Part shown: positions 17,688 to 28,908 of the stretch, one piece after another
Numbering within the stretch: position 1 is the first letter of the stretch
Layout: every line of letters starts with the position of its first letter
Source of the DNA: Massilia frigida
GTDB taxonomy: Bacteria; Pseudomonadota; Gammaproteobacteria; Burkholderiales; Burkholderiaceae_D
Length of the DNA: 64,000 nucleotides
Assembly: GCF_011682175.1 (NCBI RefSeq)
Contig: NZ_WHJG01000007.1
Coordinates: forward strand, 62,001-126,000
Reading direction: 5' to 3'
Translations under genes and position numbers: made by a program
The notes under the pieces: generated by a model
What the model saw: only the letters and a program-made list of their open reading frames with translations
Database searches by the model: none
What the model was told of the DNA's origin: nothing

Positions 17688-17722
17688 GTCGTCGGCCTGA
17701 CGATCGGCTAAGGCCCGTCCCG

Positions 17723-18466
17723 CTATTCGTACAAGGTGCCGATCGCCAGCGGGCGCGTGGCGGCCGTCACCTTGGCCCCGGCCGGCAAGTCGGCAAAGCG
17801 CACCGTCACCACCTGGTACAGGCCCATCGAGCCATCCTCGAACGGATGGGCTTCGGCCGGCGCCAGCATGCGCGGCGGCGCACCGCCCACCTCCAGCGCA
17901 ACCTCGGGCGCCGAACCGGCCGGATACACGATCTTGATGCCGGCGCACCGCTTGCCGAACAGGCGCATGCGGTAGCCCGAGGCACGCTGGGCCGCCAGCA
18001 ATTGCTCGCAGGCGTCGCGCAGCAGGCTGGCCTCGTACACGCCGTCGTCGCGCTCGCGGATGCTATAGCGCCCGCTGAAATAGTAATTGCCCTTTTGCCG
18101 GTTCAGGGTGATCACGGCATCGTCTTCGTAAGCCTTCTTTTCCATCGGCAGTTCGGCCCGGCCGATGGCGTCGACCGCCACCTCGAAGCGGGTGCGTGCA
18201 CCCGCCACGCTCAGGCGCAGGCCCTCGAGCGGCACCTCGGGACGCTGCGGCCGCACCTGCAAATGGGCCTGGATCAGGGGCCGCGTGCGCACGAACGGGG
18301 CGAAGAAGGCGGCCGCCTTGTAGGCATGGCGGTAGCCGATCCATTCGGAATCGCGCTGCGCGTTGATCTCCACCGTCACGACGGAATCGGCAACGACAGT
18401 ATCGGCGGCCGGCACGGCGGTCGGCAGGCAGGCGGCAAGCAAGAGCAATTTCGTCAGCGTTTTCAT
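17723..18466 (-). CDS. Secreted protein of unknown function
   Basis: 247-residue protein with a clear Sec signal peptide (MKTLTKLLLLAACLPTAVPA, cleavage near AVPAAD). The mature part of about 225 residues has no membrane helix and no family I recognise; it is rich in beta-like stretches and has two cysteines (DACEQ and KRCAG) that could form a disulphide. A longer frame to 18655 exists but the signal peptide decides the start. It converges on the SUFU-domain gene, with 35 bases between the stops, and diverges from the histidine-kinase gene. Confidence 0.6.
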   Translation of the reverse strand: MKTLTKLLLLAACLPTAVPAADTVVADSVVTVEINAQRDSEWIGYRHAYKAAAFFAPFVRTRPLIQAHLQVRPQRPEVPLEGLRLSVAGARTRFEVAVDAIGRAELPMEKKAYEDDAVITLNRQKGNYYFSGRYSIRERDDGVYEASLLRDACEQLLAAQRASGYRMRLFGKRCAGIKIVYPAGSAPEVALEVGGAPPRMLAPAEAHPFEDGSMGLYQVVTVRFADLPAGAKVTAATRPLAIGTLYE

Positions 18467-18632
18467 CGGTGGCAATACAGAAAGTGGGACTGCCATTCTA
18501 GTCCAGGGCGGGCGCGCCGCCATGTGCCACAAGATAGAGGCGCCGCATGACTTCCGGCACTGACCCGCGCCGCGCCGCGTCACGTAGAATTGCCACCTCG
18601 ACAGCAAGCGCTCCCGGCGCTCACAAAGCGCC

Positions 18633-19883
18633 ATGACGACATCCCGATTCGACAAACTATTCCCCCGCGCCGTATGGCCGCTGGCCTGCCTGGTGGTGAC
18701 GGGGCCGGGCTGCGCGCTGCTGTGGAGCTACCAGGTCGACTTCGACGCGCTCCATAGCGCGGCCGGCCGCCTGGCCAGCATCGTCGCCAACCACTTCACC
18801 ACGCCGCCATCGGCGCTGAGCGCCGGCACCGACCGCAGGGAATTGACCGCCCTGCTGGTGCGCCTGCTGCGCACCGGCTGCGCCATCGGCTTTGCCGCGC
18901 TGGCCTGGCTGCGCGCCAGCGGGCCGGCCTGGCCAGCCGTGCTGCGCTCGCCGGCGGCGCTGGGGCTGCAACTGGTGCTGGCAGTGGTCGGCGACATGGG
19001 CCTGGTCTATGTCTTCACCGCCCAGCTCGGCACACTGCCGCTGCGCAGCGCGCTGCGCTGGCTGGCGGCGGCGGCCCTGGTTTCGTCGGGCGCAACCCTG
19101 CTGGTGATCCTGGACCTGCCCATGTCCGACGCTCGCTTCATCATGGCTTGCATGCTCGCGGCAGGCGAAGCGATGATCATGGCCGTCGTCACGACGGTGG
19201 TGCATGTGGCCCTGGGCGAACGGCGCGCGCGCGTCGCATTGGCCGCGGCGCACGCGCAACTGCAGGCGACCCAGGCCCTGCTGGGCGAAGCGGTGCGCGC
19301 CAGCGAACGCATGCGCCTGGCGCGCGACCTGCACGACATGGCCGGCCATCACCTGACCGCGCTCAAGCTGCACCTGGACCTGGCCAAGCGCCAGGCCGGC
19401 GACGCGGCCCCGGCCGCGCTGGCCACGGCCAGCAGTCTCGCCGCCACCCTGCTGGCCGACGTGCGCCTGCTGGTCAGCAGCGAACGCGGCGGATGCGATA
19501 TCGATATGCGCCTGGCGCTGGAAACCCTGTGCGCCGGCATTCCGGCGCCGCGCATCGAGCTATGCATCGGCGAACGGCTCGGGATCGATTCGGCGGCGGT
19601 CGCGCATGCGCTGTTCTGCGCGGTGCAGGAAGCGGTCAGCAACGCCATCCGCCACGCCGGCGCGGCCGTCATGACGGTCGCCTTGCGGCGCGACGCCGGC
19701 GGCGAGCTGCTGCTCGACATCGCCGACGATGGCCGTGGCAGCGGCGGCGCGGCCGAAGGCAATGGCTTGCGCGGCATGCGCGAACGCCTGGCCCAGCTGG
19801 GCGGCAGCCTGCACGCCGCGAATGGCGCGCGGCATGGCTTCGCGCTCGGCATCCGCCTGCCGGCATCGGGAGCGGCGGCATGA
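18633..19883 (+). CDS. NarL/DesK-type sensor histidine kinase
   Basis: 416-residue membrane sensor kinase. Four to five hydrophobic segments (about 15-195) form the sensor part without a recognisable periplasmic domain. The HisKA_3 dimerisation box RMRLARDLHDMAGHHLTALK carries the phospho-acceptor His234; the ATPase part has QEAVSNAIRHAG (N box, Asn337) and DIADDGRGSGG with GLRGMRERL. The stop overlaps the start of the response regulator (ATGA), so the pair is co-translated. The signal is unknown; an outer-membrane MipA-like gene directly follows the pair. Confidence 0.9.
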   Translation: MTTSRFDKLFPRAVWPLACLVVTGPGCALLWSYQVDFDALHSAAGRLASIVANHFTTPPSALSAGTDRRELTALLVRLLRTGCAIGFAALAWLRASGPAWPAVLRSPAALGLQLVLAVVGDMGLVYVFTAQLGTLPLRSALRWLAAAALVSSGATLLVILDLPMSDARFIMACMLAAGEAMIMAVVTTVVHVALGERRARVALAAAHAQLQATQALLGEAVRASERMRLARDLHDMAGHHLTALKLHLDLAKRQAGDAAPAALATASSLAATLLADVRLLVSSERGGCDIDMRLALETLCAGIPAPRIELCIGERLGIDSAAVAHALFCAVQEAVSNAIRHAGAAVMTVALRRDAGGELLLDIADDGRGSGGAAEGNGLRGMRERLAQLGGSLHAANGARHGFALGIRLPASGAAA

Positions 19884-20515
19884 TCCGCGTGGTGCTGGTG
19901 GACGACCAGATGCTGGTGCGCAGCGGCATCCGCGGCTTGCTCGACCTGACCGCCGACATTCGCGTGGTGGCCGAAGCGGCCAATGGCGACGAAGCCGTGG
20001 GCGTGATCGCGCAGGCCCAGGCCGATGTGCTGCTGCTGGACGTGCGCATGCCGCTGTGTTCGGGCATCGAGCTGCTGCGCAGGCAGCAGGGCTTGCTGCC
20101 GCCCACCATCCTCCTGACCACCTTCGACGATGACGAAGCGCTGTTCGACGGCATGCGCGCCGGCGCGCGCGGCTTCCTGCTCAAGGATATTTCGCTCGAA
20201 CGCCTGGCCGAGGGCATCCGCAGCGTCGCCGCCGGCGCCACCCTGTTCCGCCCGGGACTGACCGAACGCACGCGCGCCGCCTACGAACAGGCTGGCGGCA
20301 CGCGCATACCGGCCGAGGGCGGCGCGCGCCTGACCGCGCGCGAAACCGAAATCCTGGCGCTGATGGCGGCCGGCTTGAACAATAGCGAAATCGGTGCCGC
20401 GCTGGGGCCGAGCGAAGGCACCATCAAGAATCACGTTTCAAACATCCTTGCCAAACTGGCCGTGCGCGACCGCGTACGCGCGGTGCTGCGCGGGCTCGAA
20501 CTCGGCTACATCTGA
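19880..20515 (+). CDS. LuxR/NarL-family response regulator
   Basis: 211-residue regulator: receiver domain (1-120) with acidic pair D8/D9, phospho-acceptor Asp54 in VLLLDVRMP, Thr in LLTTFDDD and Lys in FLLKD; then a LuxR-type helix-turn-helix (about 148-205) LTARETEILALMAAGLNNSE with GTIKNHVSNILAKL. Starts inside the kinase stop codon. Its partner is the kinase at 18633. Likely targets are not visible, though the downstream MipA-like gene after 23 bases may be in the same transcript. Confidence 0.93.
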   Translation: MIRVVLVDDQMLVRSGIRGLLDLTADIRVVAEAANGDEAVGVIAQAQADVLLLDVRMPLCSGIELLRRQQGLLPPTILLTTFDDDEALFDGMRAGARGFLLKDISLERLAEGIRSVAAGATLFRPGLTERTRAAYEQAGGTRIPAEGGARLTARETEILALMAAGLNNSEIGAALGPSEGTIKNHVSNILAKLAVRDRVRAVLRGLELGYI

Positions 20516-20538
20516 CCAACGCACTTCCACAGGAAACC

Positions 20539-21333
20539 ATGACCATCCCAACCCGGGCGCGCGCCCGCGCCAGCTTCGCCTCCATCGCCACGTTCACGAC
20601 CCTGGGCGCTTGCTGCCTGCCGGCGGCGGCGCAGTCGCCGACCACCCAGATGCCGGAAGGAACCACGGATGTCGACATCAGCCTGATCGCCGCGCTGGTG
20701 CAGGCGAAAGAGGGCCGCAGCGGGATGAAAGCGATCGTGCTGCCGAGTATTTCAGCCCAGTGGAGCAACGGCATCTTTGCCGAGCCGGGCGAAGTCGGCA
20801 TGCAGCTGTCGGAAGATCCCATGCTCAAGTACGGCCCCCTGCTCACCTATGGCGCGCGCTCGCACCGTGGCGACGACAAGGACAGCAAATTCCAGCTCGG
20901 GATCGAGGCGGGGGCGTTTGCCAGTTACCGGCTGGCGCACAATATCGGCTTCCATTCAAACGTGCTGTACGGAGGAAGCGATGACCACGGCGGCGTGCGC
21001 CTCAATCTGGGTGCCAATTACAGCATGCGGCTCGGTACCCACCAGTCGCTCAATGCCGGCGTGGGGATGAACGTGGTCAACCACAGCTACATGCAATCGT
21101 ATTTCGGCATCTCGCCCGCGCAGGCCGCGCGCAGCGGCAAGCCGGTGTACCGGGCCGGGGGCGGGGTCAAGGACGCCTATCTGTCGCTGCGCTGGAATAT
21201 CGACCTGAGCACCAAGTACGCGCTCAGCAGCGGCATGGTCGCCTCGCGCCTGATGGGCAATGCGCTCGACAGCCCGCTGGTGGATACCCGCAGCAGTACC
21301 GCCGTGTTCACGGTCTTGACCTATCACTGGTGA
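20539..21333 (+). CDS. MipA/OmpV-family outer-membrane protein
   Basis: 264-residue protein with a signal peptide (SFASIATFTTLGACCLPAAAQS) and a beta-barrel pattern of alternating residues ending in an aromatic residue (VFTVLTYHW). MKYGPLLTYGARSHRGDD, FASYRLAHNIGFHSNVLYGGS and SYMQSYFGISPAQAARSG match the MipA/OmpV family; the last block is a strong family signature. In E. coli MipA links MltA and PBP1B; OmpV-type members have other roles. It follows the two-component pair in the same direction. Confidence 0.85.
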   Translation: MTIPTRARARASFASIATFTTLGACCLPAAAQSPTTQMPEGTTDVDISLIAALVQAKEGRSGMKAIVLPSISAQWSNGIFAEPGEVGMQLSEDPMLKYGPLLTYGARSHRGDDKDSKFQLGIEAGAFASYRLAHNIGFHSNVLYGGSDDHGGVRLNLGANYSMRLGTHQSLNAGVGMNVVNHSYMQSYFGISPAQAARSGKPVYRAGGGVKDAYLSLRWNIDLSTKYALSSGMVASRLMGNALDSPLVDTRSSTAVFTVLTYHW

Positions 21334-21394
21334 TGTCGTGAAGCGGGGGGACGGCCGTGTGCGACGCGCTCACCCCGTCGCGCGGGCGACGCGG

Positions 21395-21889
21395 CTAATA
21401 CGGCCGCTGCCGGCTTGCCTTGTACAGCCGCCAGGCGGCCACCGCGCCCCCGAGCAGCGCCAGCCCCAGGCATGCCAGATGCAACTCGTTCACCGACACC
21501 AGGTCGAGCAAGCCATTGCTGCTCGACAGCGGCCGCCACGGATGCATATCGCTGTGCATGATGGCGTCGAGCATGATGTGCGACAGCGTGCCGAGGAACG
21601 CCCCCATGCACGAGGCCAGCCAGCTGATCGGCTGATGGGCGATCTTCAGCAGGCGCAGCACCAACTCGCTGACCGGTTTGCCAGTCAGCGCGGCCGCGCT
21701 CCCGATCAGCAGCGCGCCAGCCAGGGTATGGGTCGGACCGTGCAGGATGTCGGCGCCCTGGATCAGGCCCACCAGCGGCTCGATATCGATCAGCACTTGC
21801 GCGCCGCCGAACACCATGAAGCTGAAATGGCGCCCGCCCACGGCCTTCATGGCCGCGCCGGGACCCAAGTGGAAGGGTGTGAACGGCAT
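21395..21889 (-). CDS. YdjM/DUF4184-like membrane-bound metal-dependent hydrolase
   Basis: 164-residue membrane protein with four predicted helices. MPFTPFHLGPG, GPTHTLAGALL and LSHIMLDAIMHSDMHPWRP carry the histidine/aspartate set typical of the YdjM-like putative metal-dependent hydrolases; enzymatic activity of the family is unproven. The start codon directly follows the truB stop on the minus strand, so it is probably the last gene of the rimP-truB transcript. Confidence 0.7.
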   Translation of the reverse strand: MPFTPFHLGPGAAMKAVGGRHFSFMVFGGAQVLIDIEPLVGLIQGADILHGPTHTLAGALLIGSAAALTGKPVSELVLRLLKIAHQPISWLASCMGAFLGTLSHIMLDAIMHSDMHPWRPLSSSNGLLDLVSVNELHLACLGLALLGGAVAAWRLYKASRQRPY

Positions 21890-22813
21890 TTACGCGTGCA
21901 CGGCCGCGATCAGGCGCTCGGGCGCCAGGATCGCATATTCCTGCAAGTTCGCCGTGCCCAGCAGGCGGGTCTCGTGATACACCCGCACCCGGCCCAGGCT
22001 ATCCGGCAAGGCAAGCGCTTCCTTGCCGAGCGCCAGGCGCTGGCCCTGCAGGAAGCGCTTGGCCAGTTCCTCGCTCAGCTGCACCGCCGGGAAACTCGAC
22101 AGCAAGGCATCCACCGGCGCCAGCAGGCTGAGCGGTTCCGCATGGGCCTGCAAGGCTTCCAGGGTCACCATGCCATCGATGGTCAGTGCGCCGACCTGGG
22201 TGCGGCGCAGCTGGATCAGGTGCGCGCCGCAGCCGAGCGCGTGGCCGATGTCTTCGCCCAGCACGCGGATATAGGTGCCCTTGCTGCAAGTAACCGCTAA
22301 CTTCAGCAGCGGCGTTTCAAACGAGATCAGTTCCAGCTTGAGGATGGTGACCGGGCGCGCTTCGCGTTCGAGCGTGATGCCTTCGCGTGCGTACTCGTAA
22401 TAGGCCTTGCCGTCGCGCTTGAGCGCCGAATACATCGGCGGCACTTGCATGATCGGGCCGCGGAACTGCGGCAGCACGGCTTCGATCTGGGCCAGGGTGA
22501 CGTCGACGTCGCGCATGTCGATCGCTTCGCCTTCAGTGTCGCCGGTGGTCGTGGTGATGCCCAGGTGGACCGTGGTTTCATAGGTCTTGTCGGCTTCGAG
22601 CAAGTCTTGCGAAAACTTGGTCGCTTCGCCGAAGCACAGCGGCAGCAAGCCGGTGGCAAACGGGTCGAGCGTGCCGGTGTGGCCGGCTTTCTTGGCGTTG
22701 AGCACGCGCTTGGCCTTGATCAGCGCGTCATTGGACGACAGGCCGACCGGTTTGTCGAGCAGCAGCACGCCGTCGACCAGGTCGCGCACGCGTTTGATAT
22801 GGGCTTGTTTCAT
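21890..22813 (-). CDS. truB: tRNA pseudouridine-55 synthase TruB
   Basis: 307-residue enzyme that makes pseudouridine 55 in the T-loop of tRNAs. [39 protein letters not shown] with catalytic Asp50, the KTY box ([12 protein letters not shown]) and [15 protein letters not shown] are all present; a C-terminal PUA-like region follows (about 245-307). Normal length. Six bases downstream of rbfA in the usual nusA-infB-rbfA-truB order. Confidence 0.97.
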   Translation of the reverse strand: MKQAHIKRVRDLVDGVLLLDKPVGLSSNDALIKAKRVLNAKKAGHTGTLDPFATGLLPLCFGEATKFSQDLLEADKTYETTVHLGITTTTGDTEGEAIDMRDVDVTLAQIEAVLPQFRGPIMQVPPMYSALKRDGKAYYEYAREGITLEREARPVTILKLELISFETPLLKLAVTCSKGTYIRVLGEDIGHALGCGAHLIQLRRTQVGALTIDGMVTLEALQAHAEPLSLLAPVDALLSSFPAVQLSEELAKRFLQGQRLALGKEALALPDSLGRVRVYHETRLLGTANLQEYAILAPERLIAAVHA

Positions 22814-22819
22814 GCCGCG

Positions 22820-23287
22820 TTATTCGGTGTCGGGCTTGCTGGCGGTAGCCGCCGTATCTTCAGGCACCGGAACCGGGTCCGGAACCGGATCCGGAACCGG
22901 GTCCGGCTCGGCATCGGCCGCGCGGGTGGCATTGGCCTGGTCGATCAGCAGCGACATTTCCATGCCGCGCGAGGTCGAGGTGTCGTGCACGAAGTGCAGC
23001 ATCGGCAAGGTATGGATGTGCAGGCGCTTGCCCAGCTGGTTGCGGATGAAGCCGGCTGCGGCGCCGAGGCCGTCGACCGTGTTCTTGATCGTTTCCTTGT
23101 CGTCCTTGAACATGGTAAAGAACACCTTGGCGTGGGCGTAGTCGGGGGTGATCTGGACTTCGGTGATGGTGATCATGCCGATGCGCGGGTCTTTCAGACC
23201 GTACGCGACGATTTCAGCCAGGTCGCGCTGGATCTGGTCAGCCACGCGCAAGCCGCGGGCGGGAATGGTTTTGCTGTGTTTAGCCAT
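22820..23287 (-). CDS. rbfA: Ribosome-binding factor RbfA with a Pro/Asp repeat tail
   Basis: 155-residue cold-shock and 30S maturation factor. The KH-like domain (about 1-125) shows [39 protein letters not shown] and [20 protein letters not shown]. The C-terminal extension (about 128-155) is acidic with repeated DPVP units, encoded by three perfect or near-perfect 12-base repeats at 22869-22904; it is longer than E. coli RbfA (about 133). Lies between infB and truB, but is separated from infB by a strong palindrome. Confidence 0.95.
   Translation of the reverse strand: MAKHSKTIPARGLRVADQIQRDLAEIVAYGLKDPRIGMITITEVQITPDYAHAKVFFTMFKDDKETIKNTVDGLGAAAGFIRNQLGKRLHIHTLPMLHFVHDTSTSRGMEMSLLIDQANATRAADAEPDPVPDPVPDPVPVPEDTAATASKPDTE
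22869..22906. repeat. 12-base tandem repeat in the rbfA tail
   Basis: Three tandem units of GGAACCGG(G/A)TCC encode the repeated Pro-Val-Pro-Asp segment of the RbfA C-terminus. The in-frame 12-base period means copy number could change without frameshift. Confidence 0.85.
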
Positions 23288-23371
23288 GTTCGTATACTAC
23301 TCTTTATGATTTTGTAAGGTGGAAAAGCGCAGCGCCGGGGTCGGCGTCATGGCCTAAAACCACAAACTTAA

Positions 23372-23407
23372 AAACCGTCATTCCCGCGCAGGCGGGAATG
23401 ACGGTTT
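23372..23407. repeat. Palindrome between infB and rbfA (REP-like, terminator-like on the minus strand)
   Basis: Perfect 16-base arms AAACCGTCATTCCCGC and its complement around a four-base loop GCAG. The minus-strand copy is followed by TTTTTAAG, so it could act as a partial intrinsic terminator between infB and rbfA. The inner TTCCCGCGCAGGCGGGAA core is of the kind widely dispersed in beta-proteobacterial genomes, and the related core appears at 28731-28803. Confidence 0.85.
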
Positions 23408-23493
23408 GGGAGGCGGTGGCCGGAATAGCGTCAGCTGGCGGCCACCGGTTCGGCGCCCGTTTCCAGGGCGCCGCACCGTTGTGCATCCAACGA

Positions 23494-26331
23494 TTACAGC
23501 GTACGGGCGATCTCTTGAACTTCGAACACTTCGAGGACGTCGCCGACTTCGATATCGTTGTAGTTCTTGAGCGACAGGCCGCACTCCAGACCGGCGCGCA
23601 CTTCTTTCGCGTCGTCCTTGAAGCGCTTGAGCGAGTCGATCTCGCCAGTCCACACCACGATGTTGTTGCGCAGCAGGCGAACCGAGGACGAACGCTTGAC
23701 CACGCCATCGGTGACCAGGCAACCGGCAATCGCGCCGACTTTCGAGACCAGGATCACCTGGCGAATCTCGACCTGGCCGGTGATGTGCTCGCGCTTCTCC
23801 GGTGCCAGCATGCCCGACAACGCCGCCTTGATCTCGTCGATCGCATCGTAAATGATGTTGTAGTAGCGAATGTCCACACCATTCGACTCGGCCAGCTTGC
23901 GCGCCTGGGCGTCAGCACGGGTGTTAAAGCCGATGATGACCGCTTTCGATGCGACCGCCAGATTGACGTCCGATTCCGTAATGCCGCCGACCGCCGCGTG
24001 CACAACCTGTACCCGCACTTCGGACGTCGACAGTTTTTGCAGCGAGCCAACCAGCGCTTCCTGCGAACCCTGCACGTCGGTCTTGACGATGACAGGCAGA
24101 TTCTTGACTTCGCCTTCGCCCATGTTGTCGAACATGTTTTCCAGTTTCGCCGCTTGCTGCTTGGCCAGTTTGACGTCGCGGAACTTACCTTGACGGAACA
24201 GACCAATTTCACGCGCTTTACGCTCGTCGGCCATGACCATGACTTCTTCACCGGCCACCGGCACTTCGGTCAGACCCTGGATTTCGACCGGGATCGACGG
24301 ACCAGCTTCGCTGATCGCCTTGCCGTTCTCGTCCAGCATGGCGCGCACGCGGCCATACGAGGAACCAGCCAGGATCACGTCGCCGCGACGCAGGGTACCG
24401 GACTGCACCAGGATCGTCGCAACAGGACCACGGCCCTTGTCCAGACGTCCCTCGACCACCAGGCCACGCGCTGGCGCGTCGACCGGGGCTTTGAGTTCCA
24501 GCACTTCGGCTTGCAGCAGAACCTGCTCCAGCAGCGCATCGATGCCTTCGCCGGTCTTGGCCGACACCGGCACGAATGGCGATTCGCCACCGTATTCTTC
24601 CGGCACGACTTGTTCAGCAACCAGTTCCTGCTTGACGCGGTCCAGATTCGCACCCGGCTTGTCGATCTTGTTGATCGCCACCACCAGCGGTACGCCGGCA
24701 GCTTTTGCGTGAGCAATTGCTTCCTTCGTCTGCGGCATCACGCCATCGTCGGCGGCAACCACCAGAATCACGATGTCAGTCGCTTTCGCTCCCCTTGCAC
24801 GCATGGCCGTAAACGCTTCGTGACCCGGGGTGTCGAGGAAGGTGATGATGCCGCGCGGCGTTTCGACGTGGTAAGCGCCGATGTGCTGCGTGATCCCGCC
24901 CGCTTCGCCCGACGCCACTTTGGCACGCCGAATGTAATCGAGCAGCGAGGTCTTGCCATGGTCGACGTGACCCATGACGGTGACCACCGGTGCGCGCGAG
25001 ACGGCTTCGAAGTGGGCGTGTTCGCCCTGGTCGGCCAGCAGTGCTTCCGGATCGTCGAGTTCAGCCGCAAATGCCTTGTGGCCCATCTCTTCCACCAGGA
25101 TCATCGCCGTTTCCTGGTCCAGCACCTGGTTAATGGTGCACATCTGGCCCAGCTTCATCAGCTGCTTGATCACTTCCGATGCCTTCACGGACATCTTGTG
25201 CGCCAGTTCGGCGACCGTGATGGTCTCAGGAACGTGAACGTCCTTGATGACCGCTTCGGTCGGCGCCTGGAAATTGGTTTCGCGGTCATCGCTGTGCGAT
25301 GGACGACGGCCCTTGGCGCCACCGCGCCAGCTGTCGCGGCCACCCGGCGAACCGGTGTTGCCACGTGGCTTGATCGAGCCCGGCGCGCCGCGTTTTTTCG
25401 CGTCGTCCGACCAGGTCGACGAGACATTGGCCGACTTGATCGACTTCTTGTCCGCCGTAACCGGCTTCTTGTCGCCCGGCTTGTCGCCCGGCTTCTTGTC
25501 GGCTGGCTTGTGCAGCGTGCCTTCGGGCGGCTTCGGCTTGATCGCGGCCACTGGTGGCGCAACCGGTTCCGGCGCCTTGATCGCGCGCCGCGGCGCATTC
25601 ATCATGGCCTTGATCTGCGCGACTTCGTCGGCCACGGCCTTGCGGGCGCGGTCGTTCGCTTCGGCGCGGGCAGCAGCTTCCTGCGCGGCGACAGCAGCCT
25701 TTTTCTTGGCTTCGTCGGCGGCAGCTTTCTTCGCTTCGTCGGCGGCAGCCTGGTCGGCACCAGCGGCGGCGGCGGCAGCAGCAGCGGCTACGCGCTTCGC
25801 TTCGGCATCCGCTTCTTTCTTGGCGTCGGTCTCGGCCTGCTTGACCTGGGCTTCTTTTTCGGCGTCGAGCTTGGCAAGGCGCTCCTGCTTTTCACGCAGG
25901 TCGGCTTCCTGGCGCGCGATCAGCTCTTGCTGGCGGCGTGCTTCTTCCTCGCGACGCGCCACTTCGGCTGCGTCGATCACCGGTGCAACGGGCGCTACGG
26001 CCACTGGCGCTGGCGCCGGTGCCGGATCGTCGCGCTGCACGAAGGTGCGCTTCTTGCGCACTTCGACCTGGATCGTGCGCGACTTGCCAGTGGCGTCAGC
26101 CTGCTTGATCTCGGTGGTTTCTTTGCGCGTCAGCGTGATTTTCTTCTTCTCGGTGTCGGTCGCCGTGCCGTGGGTACGGCGCAGGTGATCCAACAACTTA
26201 TCCTTATCATCTTTCGACAATGGATCTGACGTCGAACTTTTATCGACGCCGGCAGAACGCAGCTGCGTCAGCAGCAAATCTGCAGGCATCTTCAGTTCGG
26301 TGGCAAATTGGGCTACGTTGTTACTCGCCAT
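23494..26331 (-). CDS. infB: Translation initiation factor IF-2
   Basis: 945-residue IF-2, the GTPase that brings initiator tRNA to the 30S subunit. The N-terminal IF2_N domain (1-55, [19 protein letters not shown]) is followed by a long Ala/Lys/Glu-rich charged linker (about 90-370), a second IF2_N-like domain (about 375-430), the G domain from about 445 ([44 protein letters not shown]) and the C-terminal domains up to [19 protein letters not shown]. Full length. nusA lies 47 bases upstream in the same direction. Confidence 0.98.
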   Translation of the reverse strand: MASNNVAQFATELKMPADLLLTQLRSAGVDKSSTSDPLSKDDKDKLLDHLRRTHGTATDTEKKKITLTRKETTEIKQADATGKSRTIQVEVRKKRTFVQRDDPAPAPAPVAVAPVAPVIDAAEVARREEEARRQQELIARQEADLREKQERLAKLDAEKEAQVKQAETDAKKEADAEAKRVAAAAAAAAAGADQAAADEAKKAAADEAKKKAAVAAQEAAARAEANDRARKAVADEVAQIKAMMNAPRRAIKAPEPVAPPVAAIKPKPPEGTLHKPADKKPGDKPGDKKPVTADKKSIKSANVSSTWSDDAKKRGAPGSIKPRGNTGSPGGRDSWRGGAKGRRPSHSDDRETNFQAPTEAVIKDVHVPETITVAELAHKMSVKASEVIKQLMKLGQMCTINQVLDQETAMILVEEMGHKAFAAELDDPEALLADQGEHAHFEAVSRAPVVTVMGHVDHGKTSLLDYIRRAKVASGEAGGITQHIGAYHVETPRGIITFLDTPGHEAFTAMRARGAKATDIVILVVAADDGVMPQTKEAIAHAKAAGVPLVVAINKIDKPGANLDRVKQELVAEQVVPEEYGGESPFVPVSAKTGEGIDALLEQVLLQAEVLELKAPVDAPARGLVVEGRLDKGRGPVATILVQSGTLRRGDVILAGSSYGRVRAMLDENGKAISEAGPSIPVEIQGLTEVPVAGEEVMVMADERKAREIGLFRQGKFRDVKLAKQQAAKLENMFDNMGEGEVKNLPVIVKTDVQGSQEALVGSLQKLSTSEVRVQVVHAAVGGITESDVNLAVASKAVIIGFNTRADAQARKLAESNGVDIRYYNIIYDAIDEIKAALSGMLAPEKREHITGQVEIRQVILVSKVGAIAGCLVTDGVVKRSSSVRLLRNNIVVWTGEIDSLKRFKDDAKEVRAGLECGLSLKNYNDIEVGDVLEVFEVQEIARTL

Positions 26332-26378
26332 TCAGTCCTCTTTTCTTTGTGTCGAGACAGATGATAAGGTTACTCAAA

Positions 26379-28429
<2,051 letters not shown>

Positions 28430-28478
28430 ACAAGTTCTCCAGATCACGGTCCCGCAGGACCACTAAAAACGATTTACC

Positions 28479-28507
28479 AAAAAAAAAATGGGCATCTGCC
28501 CATCTTC
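28479..28507 (-). terminator. Attenuator-like intrinsic terminator in the rimP leader
   Basis: Read on the minus strand: stem AAGATGGGC, loop AGAT, stem GCCCATTTT, running into a tract of about ten T. It lies about 50 bases upstream of the rimP start and about 70 bases downstream of the promoter at 28576-28604, so it is inside the leader. A second small hairpin GGTCC-TGCG-GGACC (28448-28461) sits next to the ribosome site. Confidence 0.75.
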
Positions 28508-28575
28508 CTATACTCCCGACCAGATGAAAGTACTTGCACCAGTCTGTGGTGGGAAGAACTTTTATTAGGCTGCAG

Positions 28576-28604
28576 ATTATAACCTGTTATCGGGCCGTTC
28601 GCAA
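28576..28604 (-). promoter_or_regulatory. Sigma-70 promoter of the rimP-nusA-infB operon
   Basis: On the minus strand TTGCGA and a perfect TATAAT are separated by exactly 17 bases. Transcription would begin near 28569, giving a leader of about 140 bases before the TTG start of rimP. This is the best-looking promoter in the window. Confidence 0.8.
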
Positions 28605-28908
28605 TCCGATGACGGGCAAATGAACAGGCATACAACACTTATCAATCTTAAAACAAAAGCCGCGCCAGGAGTGCCGCGCGGAGATCCGTGCGCGCGCCGG
28701 GGGGATACAAAACAACACCCTCCGTCGTTTCCGCGCAGGCGGGAACCCAAGTTCTCGGTGCCGTCACTGGCTTCAGAGCAAACTTGGGTTCCCGCCTGCG
28801 CGGGAAGTCGGTTCTGGCAATGCCAGAGCCGACGAGATAACGGTGTACGCGAGCAATGCGGGCAACGCGGGCGCCAACGGTAACCGCAACGCGCGCTTAG
28901 GGAAAAAA
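28605..28908. other. Gap between rimP promoter and rluB end
   Basis: About 300 bases with no convincing gene. The only structure seen is the 23-base inverted repeat listed separately. No tRNA cloverleaf was recognised here, unlike enterobacteria where a tRNA precedes rimP. Confidence 0.6.
28731..28803. repeat. 23-base perfect inverted repeat
   Basis: Arms at 28731-28753 and 28781-28803 are perfectly complementary over 23 bases with a 27-base loop; each contains CGCGCAGGCGGGAACCC or its complement. The core is related to the palindrome at 23372-23407. It lies between the rimP promoter and the end of rluB and may act as a barrier to read-through or be a small REP-type element. Confidence 0.85.

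Noticed and set aside
23398-26229. Plus-strand 943-codon frame opposite infB
   Set aside because: Shadow of IF-2; composition (Arg/His/Phe-rich) is not protein-like and has no known domain.
28605-28908. tRNA gene upstream of rimP, as in enterobacteria
   Set aside because: No cloverleaf, GTTCRANNC or anticodon arm could be found on either strand.
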